Translations under genes and position numbers: made by a program
The notes under the pieces: model-generated
What the model saw: only the letters and a program-made list of their open reading frames with translations
Database searches by the model: none
Told to the model about the DNA's origin: nothing
Shown here: piece by piece, positions 46,605-59,200 of the stretch
Numbering within the stretch: position 1 is the stretch's first letter
How the letters are laid out: each line of letters opens with the position of its first letter
Origin: Undaria pinnatifida
Lineage: Eukaryota > Sar > Phaeophyceae > Laminariales > Alariaceae
Direction: 5' to 3'
DNA length: 64,000 nt
NCBI GenBank assembly: GCA_012845835.1
Contig: JABAKD010000002.1
Coordinates: 2,930,001 to 2,994,000, forward strand

Positions 46605-49600
46605 AAAATTAGAATACACTCCAGCTGTGAGATCGAATAGCTTGTCGAAACTCATCTTTGCAAGCTGTGTGTGATACTCCGATCGCGCGTATTACGGGTT
46701 GTGTGTCCTCGTTAAGGATATAGGTCGGCGACTCCGCTTGCAACTACAGTGTAGCTATCAGGGTCAACAGGGTGATGTTAGGCAGTCTGTGCGCGGAAAC
46801 TATTAAACCCGGTTCTGAGGGGGACAAAATCTGACAGCTGTGGAAGGAAACGCATCAATTTATCAAGTGATTCCCGTAAGTCGAATATCCAGTGAGGGGA
46901 GGACGGAGGTTTTAAGGACGTGGGGGCCTGATTTTGATCAAAAGGGGGGCGGGAGGGGGGGAGGGGGGGGGAGGGGACGGGTGGGGCAGGTCTATTTGTG
47001 CGTGGAAACCACAAACGTTCCTTGTGGGGCAGGGGGGGGGATGTGGCAGGGGGCACCGGGGGCGGGGGGTAAGGGCTTTAGGTTGCATAAATGTAGGGGT
47101 TTTTCTAGACGCGTGGTGATAGGTCCAGGCGATGGTGCGAGTGGTGGGGAAGGAGGGGGCGTTGGGGACGGGGGTTGGTGGCAATTGCAGCAGCGGCATG
47201 GACGGCTCTAAAACGATAACGAGGCGACACCCAGGGCGTGAAAACGTTTATTACTCTGGCGAATATTGATTGTAGGTGGGGCGTTTAAGCAACAGAAATC
47301 GAGGTACTAAAAAGAAAAAAAGCGGGGGGGGGGGAGGGGAGGAAGGGTTTTCAAGAGATTTAGGTCACATATAATGTTGAAATCAAGGATTTGGTCGACA
47401 CTGACGTTCGCAACATTGTGTGTGATCCTCCGATCGCGCGTATTAATCATGTATGTGTAGGGGCCTACTTTACGCGCGGTGCTGGGTCTAGGCGATCGTG
47501 CGGGGTGTGGGGAAGGAGGGGGCGTTGGAGGGGGCGAGAGGGAATGAATGAAAACTACGTCATGGATGGTTAGAAATAGAATGACGTGATATCAATTACT
47601 CTGGCCGATTTCGATTGTAAGTGGGGCGTTTGAAAGAACTGGGCGGGGAACAAAGGGGGGGGAGGGGGACGTGAGTTGGAGCTACGGCATGGATGGCTAG
47701 ATGGATATTGAGAAGATATCAGCTGGCTTGCATTTATACAGTACCTGTGGTACCCGGTATGAGAATCGTAGTTTTTTACTTATTTTCTGTGCAAGAGTGG
47801 GTGATAGGATTTATTGTGTTCACCCCTCCCCCCCCCCAATGTTGTACAAAAACCAGAGATCAGGGGGGAACGGCAGATAGATATAAGGCTTAGACTATGC
47901 TGTCGACAGGTGAACACACGTCATGTACGAACGAACGCACAGCCGTAGTATACGAGCATTTTTTTTGTTGTTTTTGGGAGCGTTTGGCAAGAAAATTTGA
48001 GATTTTATCTTTTAGCTGGTGGGGCGGAAAGATATATCGATCATCCACGTGACATATTATTTTTAGCTCGCGAATTTACCGCAGGACATCACCACCGCCG
48101 TAGGCTTGCGATAAGCTCCTGGTGCCATGAATTGGAGGTCGAGCTGGCAGGATGCTTGATTTCTTTGAAAAGGTAGAGTAGGTTGTAACGATGAATGCTG
48201 GCTTCTATAGTTAGTTGCAAGAGCACATGTCTTGATCAAGGTGTCCTGTAATACCAACGCGTGTTGAGAGAATGGTGTAGACTAAACCAGAGCGGAAGTG
48301 GTTGGAAGATTTGTGGCTTGACTCCGGAGTGGGGGGGTTTGACTCTGGAGTGGGGGAGTTTGGCCTCGGAGTGGGGGAGATTTTTCTTAGCTGATATTTT
48401 TGGGTCATGAAATAATAGTTGAAGGCGATACTCTTATTTTATTTTGGGGATTTGAGGGTGGTATTTTGAGTTTGAATCCATCTAAGGTCGAACGAGCATT
48501 GCCGTGACAGTTCTCACGAGCAGGAGGGATGTAGGATTCACCATGTGCTCGTATCAATGTCTGAGAATCAAACTCGGGTCTGCGTTGATACAAGTAGTTA
48601 TACTGTTTTTCATTTTGCCTGGGGCATGTTGAGAACGAGAGTATCTACCACCAGAATTAGGCTTAATCAATTTCAGGGAACAACCATGTTGGATGTTTGT
48701 GAGTACCTGGTATTGCCTAAGGAAATTTGATACCTGGTATTGTCGTCTTGATTTCAGCATAAATTTCGCTTGATCAAATACTTGGGAGTAAAACTAGACC
48801 CAGCACCGCGCGTATAGGAAACCCCTACATATATGATTAATACGCGCGATCGGAGGATCACACAAAATGTTGCGAAGATCAGTGTCGACCAAACCCTTGA
48901 TCCCATAGCTGGAGTGCATTTTAATAATATATGTGACCTAAACCTCTTGAATCCCCCCCCCCCCCCCCGCCCTTTTTTATTTTTTTTTTCGTCCTTGCTT
49001 TCTCTTGCTCAAACGCCCCACCTAATATCGAAATCCGCCAGAGTAATAAACACTTCCACGCCCTAGATGTCGCCTCATTATCGTTTAAGAGCCGTCCATG
49101 CCACTGCTGCAATCCCCCCCCCCCCCCCCCCCTGCCCTCAACGCCACCTCCTTCCCTACCCCCCGCACAATCACCAAAACCTAGCACCACGCGTATTGCA
49201 AACCCCTACATCTATGCGACCTAAAGGCCTCCGCCCCCGGCCCCCGCCCCCGGTCCCCGCCCCCCGCCCCCCCTTGGCACACCCCCCCCCTAAGGATTTA
49301 TAGTTTCCACGCACAAATTGACATGCCCCACCCGTCCCCTCCCCCCCCCCTCCCCCACTCCCGCCCCCTTTTGATCAAAATCAGCCCCCCACGTCCTTAA
49401 AAACTCCGCTCTCCCCTCACCGGTTATTCGACTGACAGTGTTCACTTGATAAACAGATGCATTTCCTTCCACAGCTGTCAGATTTTGTCCCCCTCCAGAA
49501 CGGGTTTAATAGTTTCCCCGCACAGACTGCCCAACATCACCCTGTTGACCCTGATAGCTACACTGTAGTTCCAAGGGGAGTCGCCGACCCTTATCCTTAA

Positions 49601-49712
49601 TGAGGACACACAACAACCCGTAATACGCGTGATCGGAGTATCACACACAGCTTGCAAAGATGAGTTTCGACAAAATATTCGATCTCACAGCTGGAGTGTA
49701 TTATATTTTTAA
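46605..49712. mobile_element. Foldback element with long G-rich inverted arms
   Basis: Left arm about 46605-47495 and right arm about 48800-49712 are inverted copies, roughly 890-910 bp each. Both start at TACACTCCAGCTGTGAGATC and share CAGGGTCAACAGGGTGATGTT, ATCTGACAGCTGTGGAAGGA and ACGATAA-GAGGCGACA. Arms carry long G runs on the left and matching C runs on the right. The 1.3-kb middle has no recognisable transposase. The arms are modular: GATC-TCCGATCGCGCGTATTA occurs both near the outer ends and near the inner ends. Confidence 0.75.
48315..48380 (+). repeat. Short tandem repeat, about 22-24 bp x 3
   Basis: Three consecutive copies of a unit like GACTCCGGAGTGGGGGAGTT lie in the middle of the foldback element. 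On the minus strand it would read Pro-Thr-Pro-Glu-Ser repeats, but no gene is supported. Confidence 0.7.
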
Positions 49713-49820
49713 GAATTAATATTCGAATGTTTCCCTCGATCTTCTTCGGAGTAAATCTTCAAGAACCCACTCAACACGTTGTTTTGTAGAACTGTTGTGG
49801 AGGACCTAGGTCGACAAAAT

Positions 49821-50079
49821 CGTCCCACGGTAGGATTTGCCGTCTTAGGGACCACAAAGTCCTTAGACGACTGAGCTCCTCATGTGAGAAAGTAGCGTTT
49901 AGTCAATACTCAAGTAACCTCACGAGTACATATTTGTAATATAGGACTACTGAGGCCTATTAATAGAACCCTGGCCCGGTCGTGGGAACGAATGCCTTCG
50001 AAATCGGCTTTCGGGTGAGATATTGAGCTCTTCATGTGAGGAGCTCGGGGACTCCGGCTGCACCATCACCGTGAGATGG
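49821..50079 (+). mobile_element. Miniature element family 1, diverged copy
   Basis: Begins CGTCCCACGGTAGGATTTGC and ends CACCATCACCGTGAGATGG. The interior markers GAACGAATGCCTTCGAA and CGGGTGAGATATTGAGCTC are well kept. Confidence 0.7.
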
Positions 50080-51139
50080 CCGGACGGGAAACATGAGTGA
50101 TGAACGTGTTTTGCTAGATACATTATTTAGCGTGTCTCTGTATATCATGGATGCGGTATCCGTGTTTATCGTCGTTGGCTTCCGCTACGTTTTTGATGTT
50201 TATGATTTCCCGGCGGATGGTCACAAACAAGATGAGTATTGCCGAGGCGAGCTATTGCAGGAGCCCTTCAAGTAATCAAAACTGGGTACGTAGTCTAGTC
50301 TATAGACTATATATATAGCTAGAAAATTTACCCGGTTAGGTATCGTAAAAAAATGTTCTAGTGTTGTAAATCGTGATTACTGCCATCCCCCGAAGTAGGT
50401 GCACGTGGCCTGTGTTATGGAAATGTCGTCTGTTGTTTCAAAAATCTCTTCGGGGTTTAAGATTTTGCTGGTGGTAGTCTTTGGCAGACATCATCTGAAA
50501 TAAGAAAGGCCATCATCACAACAAGCCATGTTGGGCTTTAGTAATATACCTGGTGCGCTTCATGACTGATCGCCGAAACTATATGGGGGACACGACCTGT
50601 GGAGCCCGGGGCGACACGAGTTGCTCTATGAAAGTCGTATGTGTATCGGTGTGCCGTATGCCTGCTGTTTCCATTGTTGTTATAATACAGAAGAGCTGTA
50701 ATCGTCTGGCATGCTTTAGAATATTTTTGCGCATGGTCTCAATGCAGTACTTTGCTGTCCCAAGCACCTGAACCATTTACTAGATACGACACACCATATA
50801 TTTTTTGTCAAAAAAGTAGCACATCAGTGCGCGTACAATATTGAAAATATTTCGCGTCCCTCTCGCAATACGCTCCCCCGCCACTGTTAATCCGTGACAG
50901 ACGTGTCACAGCCCGCTTGCATCGTACTGAGGCCCCTACACACCGCATGGCATCCAAGGTACGCCCCAAATTCTGGCCGAGTGACTCAATTACTTGGTGC
51001 ATGAGACGTCAGTAGGACAGTTTTGGAGGAAAGTGGCGACTACGGTGATGATTGGATGAAACAAAAAAAAATCCGCGTTCTGAGGTACAGAGTGTTGCAT
51101 TTCAGTCACAAATCAAAACAATTTCTGACACACACACGC
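50080..51139. other. Unassigned interval
   Basis: Only short open frames (60-82 codons) and no recognisable features between the family-1 copy and the family-3 copy. Confidence 0.4.
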
Positions 51140-51388
51140 GACGCGTGTTACATTAGAGGTGCACCACGGTTTTTTCTGAGGTTCTTGAATTTTGGGGGGT
51201 TGAAGACCTGTACCACAATTGATTTGGAGAGAAACTGGAATTGGTACGGGATGATAATCCCATGGTCTTGAGATACACAACAAGAATCACGGAAAAAATA
51301 TCGTCTGTTTCCGAAGAATTGGGGTTGAGGGGCCGCGTCATTCAGAAAAAAACAAGCCATAAAATGCCACCTCTATCGTTGCACGCTT
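51140..51388 (-). mobile_element. Miniature element family 3, copy 3
   Basis: Ends GACGCGTGTTACATTAGAGG and CCACCTCTATCGTTGCACGC. ACGC lies on both sides, a second case of a 4-bp duplication. Read on the minus strand, the interior (GACCATGGGATT, TTCTCTCCAAA) follows copy 2. Confidence 0.7.
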
Positions 51389-51435
51389 CACGCGCAACAT
51401 GATGCTTCAAATAGAGCAAGGGAGAAATGTAATGG

Positions 51436-51770
51436 TAGGAGGAGTAGTTTTTGTAGTAGTAGCAATATTATTACTAGTAGACTAGTAAAAGTAGCAGCAG
51501 CAGAAGTAGTAGTAGTAGTAGTAGAAGTAGTAGTAACAGTAGGAGTAAGAGTACTAGTAGTAGCAGTAGTAGTAGTAGTAGTAGTGGTCGTAGTAGTAGT
51601 GGTAGTAGTAGTGGTCGTAGTAGTAGTAGTAGTAGTAGTAGCAGTAGTAGTAGTAGTAGTAGTAGAAGTAGAAGTAGTAGAAGTAGTAGTAATATATTGT
51701 AGTAAGAGTAGCAGTAGTAGCAGCGGTAGTATTAGAAGTAGTAGTATAGCAGGTGTAGAACAGAAGCAGC
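51436..51770 (+). repeat. (AGT)n microsatellite
   Basis: About 330 bp of imperfect AGT/GTA trinucleotide repeat with scattered AGC, AGA and GGT variants. All open frames here are repeat artefacts. Confidence 0.95.
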
Positions 51771-52472
51771 AGAACAGAATAATCACCGATGGATGCCCCC
51801 CCAAGCAGCTTGATTAGACTAAACCTAGAGAGAGGCGGGTATATTTTCAATCCACCAAATCGTCAAATTGAAATTTGCCGCAACAACATGGGGTAGTGCC
51901 TCTGATTCTCAGGAATTCCGATACTCCATGACTACTACAAAACAGTGGTCTCTCCTGATTAACAATCGCCAATTTCACGTGCAAGCTTGAAGCGCAGTTT
52001 AGTTTTCTGTTCACTCGACAGCGTCATCAGCGAACACTCATCATGAACGATATGTAACACCACTCTGTTGTGTTTTCCTGCATCATACTGCGCCCTTGTT
52101 ATCTTTTTTTTTATACGTATTCAATCACGATTTCGTAATGTAACATCATTCTGCTTTTCTCTTTTCTCAGTGTTTGTGTTAAAAATCGACTAGACTACAC
52201 AATTAGCTTCACGCACGTTTCCATGTTCGTCGTAGTGGTTCGTTCAATATTTCGAATTCACACCCAGGTCATCATCAAATTTCATACCAAGCTAGCGTAG
52301 TGCTAAATATCTTCGAATCACAACTAGACTTCATCGCCTCACGTTGACGTCGTGAGCTCTTTGTCTGCGGCAAGTCTGGCATAAATAGAAACGTGTAACA
52401 CTGCAATCGTAATGATTGGAGAACAGTAGATACAGTGATCCGTCAGCAGCGGCAAAATTTATTCCACACTGG

Positions 52473-52747
52473 TGCCACGGTAGGGGTTGCAGTTGTATGA
52501 TTGCGCCACAACGTACCACAAGCCAATTGAACTCCTCATGTATGTGAGGAACTACCGGTTAAGGCAGCAATTTCAATAGTTCTCTTTGTTTTAGCACTAA
52601 GAAGGCACAGAATGAAGCTTGGTCCGATTGTGCGAAAGAATGCCTTTGAAGTCATGTAGCAAAAGTATCGGGTGAGATATTGAGATCCTCATGTCAGGAC
52701 CTCAGGGACTGATCGATGACGCTGCACAGCACCCCTTCCGTGGGATG
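52473..52747 (+). mobile_element. Miniature element family 1, copy
   Basis: Begins GCCACGGTAGGGGTTGCAG and ends CACCCCTTCCGTGGGATGG, with the interior GGTGAGATATTGAGATCC and CTCAGGGACTGATCGATGA. Confidence 0.75.
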
Positions 52748-55700
52748 GCTGTTCAATAGTTGTACATTTCCTCTGCAATGTAACCCTGCCATTTATTTCA
52801 AGGTTAAGACTTCGGCCGTCAATATTGTTTATTTGTTTCTAACACACTGCGAGTGTCGATCACGCGGCATTTTTTTTCGCGTATCGATGTACTATTGTGT
52901 TGTTTGTTCGGTTTACCTGTGTATCTTAAACCCTATTAGAGCTTCTTGTTCCAGTCGGTGGAGATGCGCCATCATTTCGCTGTAGTCGCCCCAACACACT
53001 CGAAGAGAAATAAAACTATGAGGAAATCGAAAGCGCCACATCTGACGAACCAAACGCATTTCCCACAGCTATACAAAGCACTGGCAGTGAAGCACAAGAA
53101 CGGCATTCCAACGAGTTTCGGATAACGGTCATCACCATCCCAGGAATAGTTCCGCCCAACGCGTATTTACCTTTTTTATCGTAGCACGCGTCCACTCTCG
53201 TAAGGATTTTCCAAAATTCGAGTGTATGCTTTCGCCTTGTTTAAGCCGGAAGCCTAATGTACCGTGCACAGTCGAGATCGCATGACTCAACAAAGCAGAG
53301 GCTCATCAACACGCTTTAGCCGAACCGTGTCGGATTGACTCAAATTTCTGCACTGGCCGGCTACTCGGCCATATATTTTTTGTTAACCATAGCAGGAATA
53401 TTATTTGCCGGTTAGAGGTGCGGTGCAGTTGCTGTGGTTTGTGAGACAAGAACCACGGGGTTTCCGATCGTGAAAGACACCTCAGGAGCTATGTGGTTCT
53501 AAAAGGTAAATATATATATACAACGTGCTCAGGATGCATCTGACCTCATTGGGGCATTCATTGGCTCAATCGTAGTCCGTGTGTGAACTGTTGTGTTAGC
53601 GATGAAAGGTACTAAACAGGTTATATGGTTCACTCAGCTGACGTAGATAACACGGGCGTTAGACGGTGATACGGACCTGAGGAGCTACGTGCTATAACAC
53701 CGTTGAAATCACACATAATTTTTGTGGTAACGTGTTCGGGCAACGAATGACGTATTGGGTCACTCCCTCCTTCAATCTTAGAGTCCACATTGCTTTTGTT
53801 CCGCAAATGGGTTAGAAATGTGGCATGCAATCATTTTAACGAGTCGTGCAGAAAATACCGTACCGTACAAAACATCCGCAACAGCCTGCGTGTTCCCATT
53901 GTGCCTGGTGTCTGGCTCACATAGACGACAAGTGACAGGTGAGGGTGTGGCTGGCTCAGCGACGACAGTGATCTACACCTGCCCGGCCAAGTAATATATC
54001 CGATCGGTCTTCACCGCGTGCACACAACTTGCATCTCGATTGCAGGGCGTCCGTTCCACATTTACTAGACGATGCACGTAATGGTGTTTGGTCGACTAGC
54101 TTTGCCAGCAGGCTATCAACTGTAACTGGAACGTAGGGCCCAGGCTACTGTAGGCGGGTAGTGTTTGGGGTCCTTACGTTGCAGTGGGCACGTGTTACGA
54201 TAACGGTAGCACTTTCCGGCTGAAATGGTTCCTGGATGATGGGGCCGCCTTAACCTACTAACACTATCGTCGGATATATTACTGTGTTTTGCATGAGGTA
54301 TTCCCGATGTGTAGGGATTGGCCGTGGGCAATTTCGTCCGGTAGCAGTTTAGAGTTCTCCACCAAGGTCAGTCTTTGGTCAAAAGGGGCATGTCTTAAAC
54401 GCCTCCTAAAGCGAAGAAACCTCGCAAACGACGTGGTACACCTCTGTCGTAGCGGGCGTCCGTGGCTTGGTGTCACTCGGGGGAATGATCCTATTTCAGA
54501 GCCGTTTTTTTTTTTTCGCTGTGAAACCGCCATGGAATGGATATCGACAACGTGACAATACTTTAGCCTTACGAAATATTATTTTCTGTGACGTACAGAG
54601 TCAGTGTGGCAAGTGGCTCAGACCCAATGCTCAGTGAAGGTGAGGGTACTGTAGCTTTGGTTTACACTACTATCGGCCAAAATAATACTCGGAGTATTCA
54701 AGAGTAGAAAGCCCCACAAGAATATCGGGCCTGTTCTCTACAAGAGATAATCGCCGGATGAAAACCATTACGAAATATAAATGAATGGGTGATTCGTTCT
54801 CGTACATCGGTACGGTGTGCACAACATGCATTTTTATGACGTCTCTTGGGTGTCTTGTCGAGGGAAACGGCCAGACTAGTCACTTCACGAAAAAAGATTG
54901 ATCTCGTGCCATTGACGTGTCCTGTTTCCGAGCGTGCGGAAAGGCCAAGCTGTGACCACGAACGTCTAGGTTTAAGGTATATCCGCCTGTAGCTCCGGTC
55001 TGGGTTTGCTTAAGCAAGTCTGGAAGTAGGTACCTTTTGGTCGTTTAGATTGGCAGAACCTTGTTAATGTATGGCTTTGTTGTTCTTTCCTGGGACTGGT
55101 TGTTATTGTATATTAGCAATCAATGTTAGAGCTTTTATCCGCGCAGACTGTGAGGAACGATACAAAATACAACCTTTTCAATGGGATCAAGGAGCAAGTG
55201 TTCTGGGCTTGATTTCGTCCACCGGCACGCATCACCGTTTTAAATATCACAGACAAAGTTGCAGGTGTGCTGTACTGGACCAAAGGTATCGTACTGGAGA
55301 TGCCCCTATTTTCACTCTCCGGTTTGAGGCACTCCCGACACTCAATCTGAACCTCACTGGTGGAAATACGGTTTAGGCGATCTATTCATCGCAGCGTAGC
55401 TTACTATTCCGTTGAGGGCGCACGTGGCAAGCTCGAGAAAACAGGAGTGCTTAAGGCCGCAAACGAACAGAAGGGTCGCTGACGCAAAGGAACCCCAACC
55501 ACCGCAAAAAACACCTGCAACGTTAATCCCCCACTAAGGGTCTGGTCACTGTAGTCTGAACCATATGTATACCTCAATAGATGACGAATGCGATGGATGT
55601 TGGAGAGGGTGCCCCAAATGTTTCATGATGGCGCACGGCTACGTGTGGTGGTTTCGATCGCTGAAGAAGAAGCGAAATTGGTCGACGGAACGAGACAGCC

Positions 55701-56057
55701 GGGCAGGGGGGCCACCGTCTCGATCGAAAATCCTTTGGCGTCCTTGCTACATGTGTGACGCCTCAATGCCAAGTTTCGTGCTTGCTATGCAATACATTTC
55801 CACCGTTTTAGTGGTCGACGCCGCATATAGGGCATATAAACAACTTGTCTTGAACGGGATCGTGGCTGTCCTAAAATGTCCTACGAACGCTGAGAGGTCC
55901 CACTTACGCCCCCACCTATGTATTGGTGCCTGTAGTTGAACGGCAGTCATGAGGTAGGCCGGCGACATCGGCTTAGTAGCCGCTTCACCCCCTTCGAGGG
56001 GCAGGTACACCAGAAGCGGCAGCAGCTGCAACAGCGTAGGAGCTGATCATTTCTCAC
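52748..56057. other. Gene-poor interval
   Basis: Holds the family-3 copy at 54.2 kb and an isolated family-3-like end near 53176 (TTATCGTAGCACGCGTCC). A minus-strand stretch at about 55350-55110 (IECRECLKPESENRG...) and one at 54737-54618 have exon-like borders but no partner. A plus-strand frame of 124 codons at 55565-55939 has no known domain. Confidence 0.35.
54189..54460 (+). mobile_element. Miniature element family 3, copy 4
   Basis: Begins CACGTGTTACGATAACGGTA and ends GGTACACCTCTGTCGTAGCG. The interior CTGAAATGGTTCCTGGATGA matches copy 1 closely. Confidence 0.7.
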
Positions 56058-56254
56058 CTCTTGAGCGCGGTTGCGTGCAACACGACATCTGCATCGTGGT
56101 AGCCCTCGTACAGACCCGCAGGCAAACACCTGCACCCTTCGACCCAGATTGCCTTTTGCTCCAGTAGCAGAACCACCATGGCAAAGGCCACGGCCATTAG
56201 TGGGAACTTGTCGAGGGCCATATATCCTGCGAGCACGTTATATGCCGATGTAGC
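56058..56254 (-). CDS. Candidate internal exon with a membrane segment, unrecognised
   Basis: A 197-bp minus-strand exon with a strong pyrimidine-rich acceptor (CTTCTTATTTCAG) and a strong donor (AAGAG/GTGAGA), open for 65 codons in phase 0 to phase 2. It encodes ATSAYNVLAGYMALDKF followed by a hydrophobic stretch (PLMAVAFAMVVLLL) that could cross a membrane, then a Cys-containing segment. The next acceptor downstream, at 56015, leads to a stop after about 25 codons. No neighbouring exon upstream was identified. Confidence 0.4.
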
Positions 56255-56840
56255 CTGAAATAAGAAGAGAAGCAATGACGGTCACTGAGGTTTGCTTTGC
56301 GGAATCGTTGGTGCAAATTCGGCGTATGCAGCCCTGGAGAGTGCCGCGCAAGGTGTGGGCAGCGGCTCTAAACCGGACAAATGTACCCACACTGTGGGAA
56401 TTTTATGTAGGGATTTCAAACGGTTGCTAGGCGTTATCTTCTTGTTTTATTACTGTTGTTGCATGTACGGACAAACCCGCCCGTCCGAGTAGGTTTGGGA
56501 CTGTCAAGCGAGCGGGTTCGGACAAAGGACACCAGGTAGATGTGCACTGGGTAGCCGGAACGATGATTGCGATCGTTCAATCAGTCTTGCCAGTCTACGA
56601 CGTCAACTCTTCGAGGTCTACTGCCTTTGGGAGTCGGTGGGATTCGTTTATCATTGCCATGGCTTATTGCTCGATGCACATGGGCTGTCGTTTTCACATC
56701 AAATCCAGGCGCTAAAGATCAGGAGGAACATTAGGCTAAAGTTCTTCCGGGCTAAAGCAAAAAACAGAAAAGTAAAATAATGCACACATAGAATAGGGTA
56801 ATAAAAAAATCGTACTCCGGAGTATTTAGAAAGGAAACAG

Positions 56841-58572
56841 CTATTCACGACACCGGTGTCCTAGTTCCTTATTTGCGCAACCGGTGTCGTACATAATATT
56901 TTATGACACCGCGCTTTGTTTACGCCACACGCCGCGGATCAACTCAAAACCCTCACTGCCGTTTTGGCATGGTGAAGAGCTATCGCGGAAGCTGTCCTGT
57001 GCCGAAAACAACCCAGTACTCGACGAAATATGTCGCATCCCGGCCCACCGGCAGAAGATCCAGTGCGGTGTCGAAAATATCGTTGGTTCAACGCTGATGT
57101 CGCAAAGACCTTATTTCCGACTCCGCCGAACGTTCACGACACGGACCCCGAATCGGCTACGCGCATATCCCATCAGGATTATTACCAACCGCCCGCTCAG
57201 TAGTCGGACTACCAGGGGTATGAAAATCTAAGCACCAAACCTGTTGTTGCAGTATGAACACTGCGGCGTATGCACAACACATCACGGGTACATTGTATGC
57301 TCCCCCTACCCTGTTATCATGCCGGGCGAATATGACGGGTATGTTAACAATACTAAGGCGATGGGTTGGTGCATAGTGCCTACACGTCGGAAGGTTCTGC
57401 TTTCAACTCATGTTCGTAAGTAGTGTAGTCACATAGACTATATGGTATGTAACTAATAACGAGCAAAGTCCTTAACAGTCCATTCATGGAGCGAAAAAGA
57501 TGCCGTAATTATAATACTGTGCGGCTTCACACAAACGTGTCAACCCACCTATTTCGTAAGCATCTGAATGCTAAATATTACAAATTAGATAAATCTGCAG
57601 TGAACGTACACCATTACTTAGGTGGCCGATGTTCGTGTGCATGGTCCCGTTGGGTGATAATGAAACGATTTGAAGGTGACGCTCACTTGCTGTAGACTGG
57701 GTACGTCACACCGGGTACTGAGGTCAACGGCGTGGAGCGACAAGTGCGTCGCGGGTGCAGGCGGATACCACGCAAGAGTCTCGTCGAGCGTTCGATATCT
57801 GGCGTATACAATAGCTTACACCGAAGCCCTACTTGATGCCAACGCAGCTCGGACAGCGTCCAGCCGATCCTGAGTCCGTGCCGCGAACATGTCGTAGTGT
57901 GGCCTGAATTTTCTTCCGGTGCACGGGGATGTGGTGTACGAGATCGTTTCGGATACAGGATGTCTGGAATGACTTATCTACACCATGTCAAAGTTGCATT
58001 CGCAACGTCTGACCGATTCGGTGCGTGCCGTGGACGCGCCTTGGTGCTACAAACAAAGTTTTTTGCGACATCCGTGTCGTACATGAGCCAACACAATATT
58101 TTGTTTAAGACACCGGTGGTATTACGCTGCTGGTGCACCAAGATACGGCGTATCTCATCGAGTACTAGGTCAGTTCGGGTACAGGATGCCTTCAATGACA
58201 GTCCTACACCATGACAAACCAGCCGTGACAGCACCTAGCCTACCCCAGGCACGCGTCGTGAAAGTTCCGCGGTGTCGCAAATGACGCATGTATGCGACAG
58301 CGTGTTGTCGTAAACAACGATGTTTGCACAACGCCTGTTAAAATATTCTGCCGCCGCACCAAGAAGCGACGTATCTCGTCGGGTACTAGGCTGTTTATCG
58401 GCACAGGATAACTTCCGCGGTAGCACTAGCCCGTGCCAAACCAACCGGTAGAGTCCGCAGGTGATCCAGGGCGTGCGGCTCAAACAAGGAGCGGTGTCGA
58501 AAAATATGGGCTTATCTACGACACATCGGTGTCGCAAGCAAGGAACTACGACACGGATGTCGTAAATAGCAT
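56841..58572. mobile_element. Palindromic element with multiple inverted units
   Basis: Left end GCTATTCACGACACCGGTGTC with TAGTTCCTTATTTGCGCA; right end, read inverted, GCTATTTACGACATCCGTGTC with TAGTTCCTTGCTTGCGACA. A block of about 270 bp on the plus strand at 56870-57130 has two diverged inverted copies, at about 58540-58300 and 58240-57975 (shared translation marks RKLSC, VLDEI). The motif ACGACACCGGTGTCGT, itself a perfect palindrome, recurs in variants at the ends and between units. No transposase was recognised. Confidence 0.6.
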
Positions 58573-58825
58573 CAATGCCCTTAAGTTTTGAATGTTCAGA
58601 TGAATTTTATGAAGACGTCAGGCGTATAGACTATTACTACACCTTGGTCACCGTTTGACCATCTACCGGCCACTCTCGGCGTAGCGGTCGGATGTCCGTT
58701 TTATTATGTTCAGAATACTATGAGGTTCCCCTTTGGTATATGGGTGACCTGAAACCCCGGGGGTGTCGCAAGTCAAAACGGTACACGCCGGTAACACTCT
58801 CGTGACGCATGTTGGAGAAGAAATG

Positions 58826-59012
58826 AGTGATACTACTACTACTACTACTACTACTACTATTACTGCTACTGCTACTGCTACTACTGCTGTTACTACTACT
58901 ACTATTACTGCTACTGCTACTACTACTACTGCTACTACTACTACTACTATTTTACTACTACACTACTATTTTACTACTATTACTACTACTACTACTACTA
59001 CTACTGCTGCTG

Positions 59013-59058
<46 letters not shown>

Positions 59059-59200
59059 AAGAACAACAACAACTACTACTACTACTACTACTTCTTCTTC
59101 TACTACTTGACTACTGCTGCTAATACTGCTACTTCCACCTCTACTACTGCTACTGCTACTGCTACTACCACTAACACTACCAATACCACTGCAACTACGA
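58826..59200 (+). repeat. (ACT)n microsatellite
   Basis: About 375 bp of ACT/TAC repeat with GCT and ATT variants, drifting to ACC/AAC toward the right end. It is the reverse complement motif of the (AGT)n tract at 51.4 kb. Confidence 0.95.

Noticed and set aside
46840-47211. 123-codon frame, Gly- and Arg-rich
   Set aside because: It is a translation of G runs in the left arm of the foldback element.
51388-51850. Poly-Thr, poly-Tyr and poly-Val frames
   Set aside because: Translations of the (AGT)n microsatellite.
53176-53194. Isolated family-3 end (TTATCGTAGCACGCGTCC)
   Set aside because: No second end or interior was found nearby, so no element is called.
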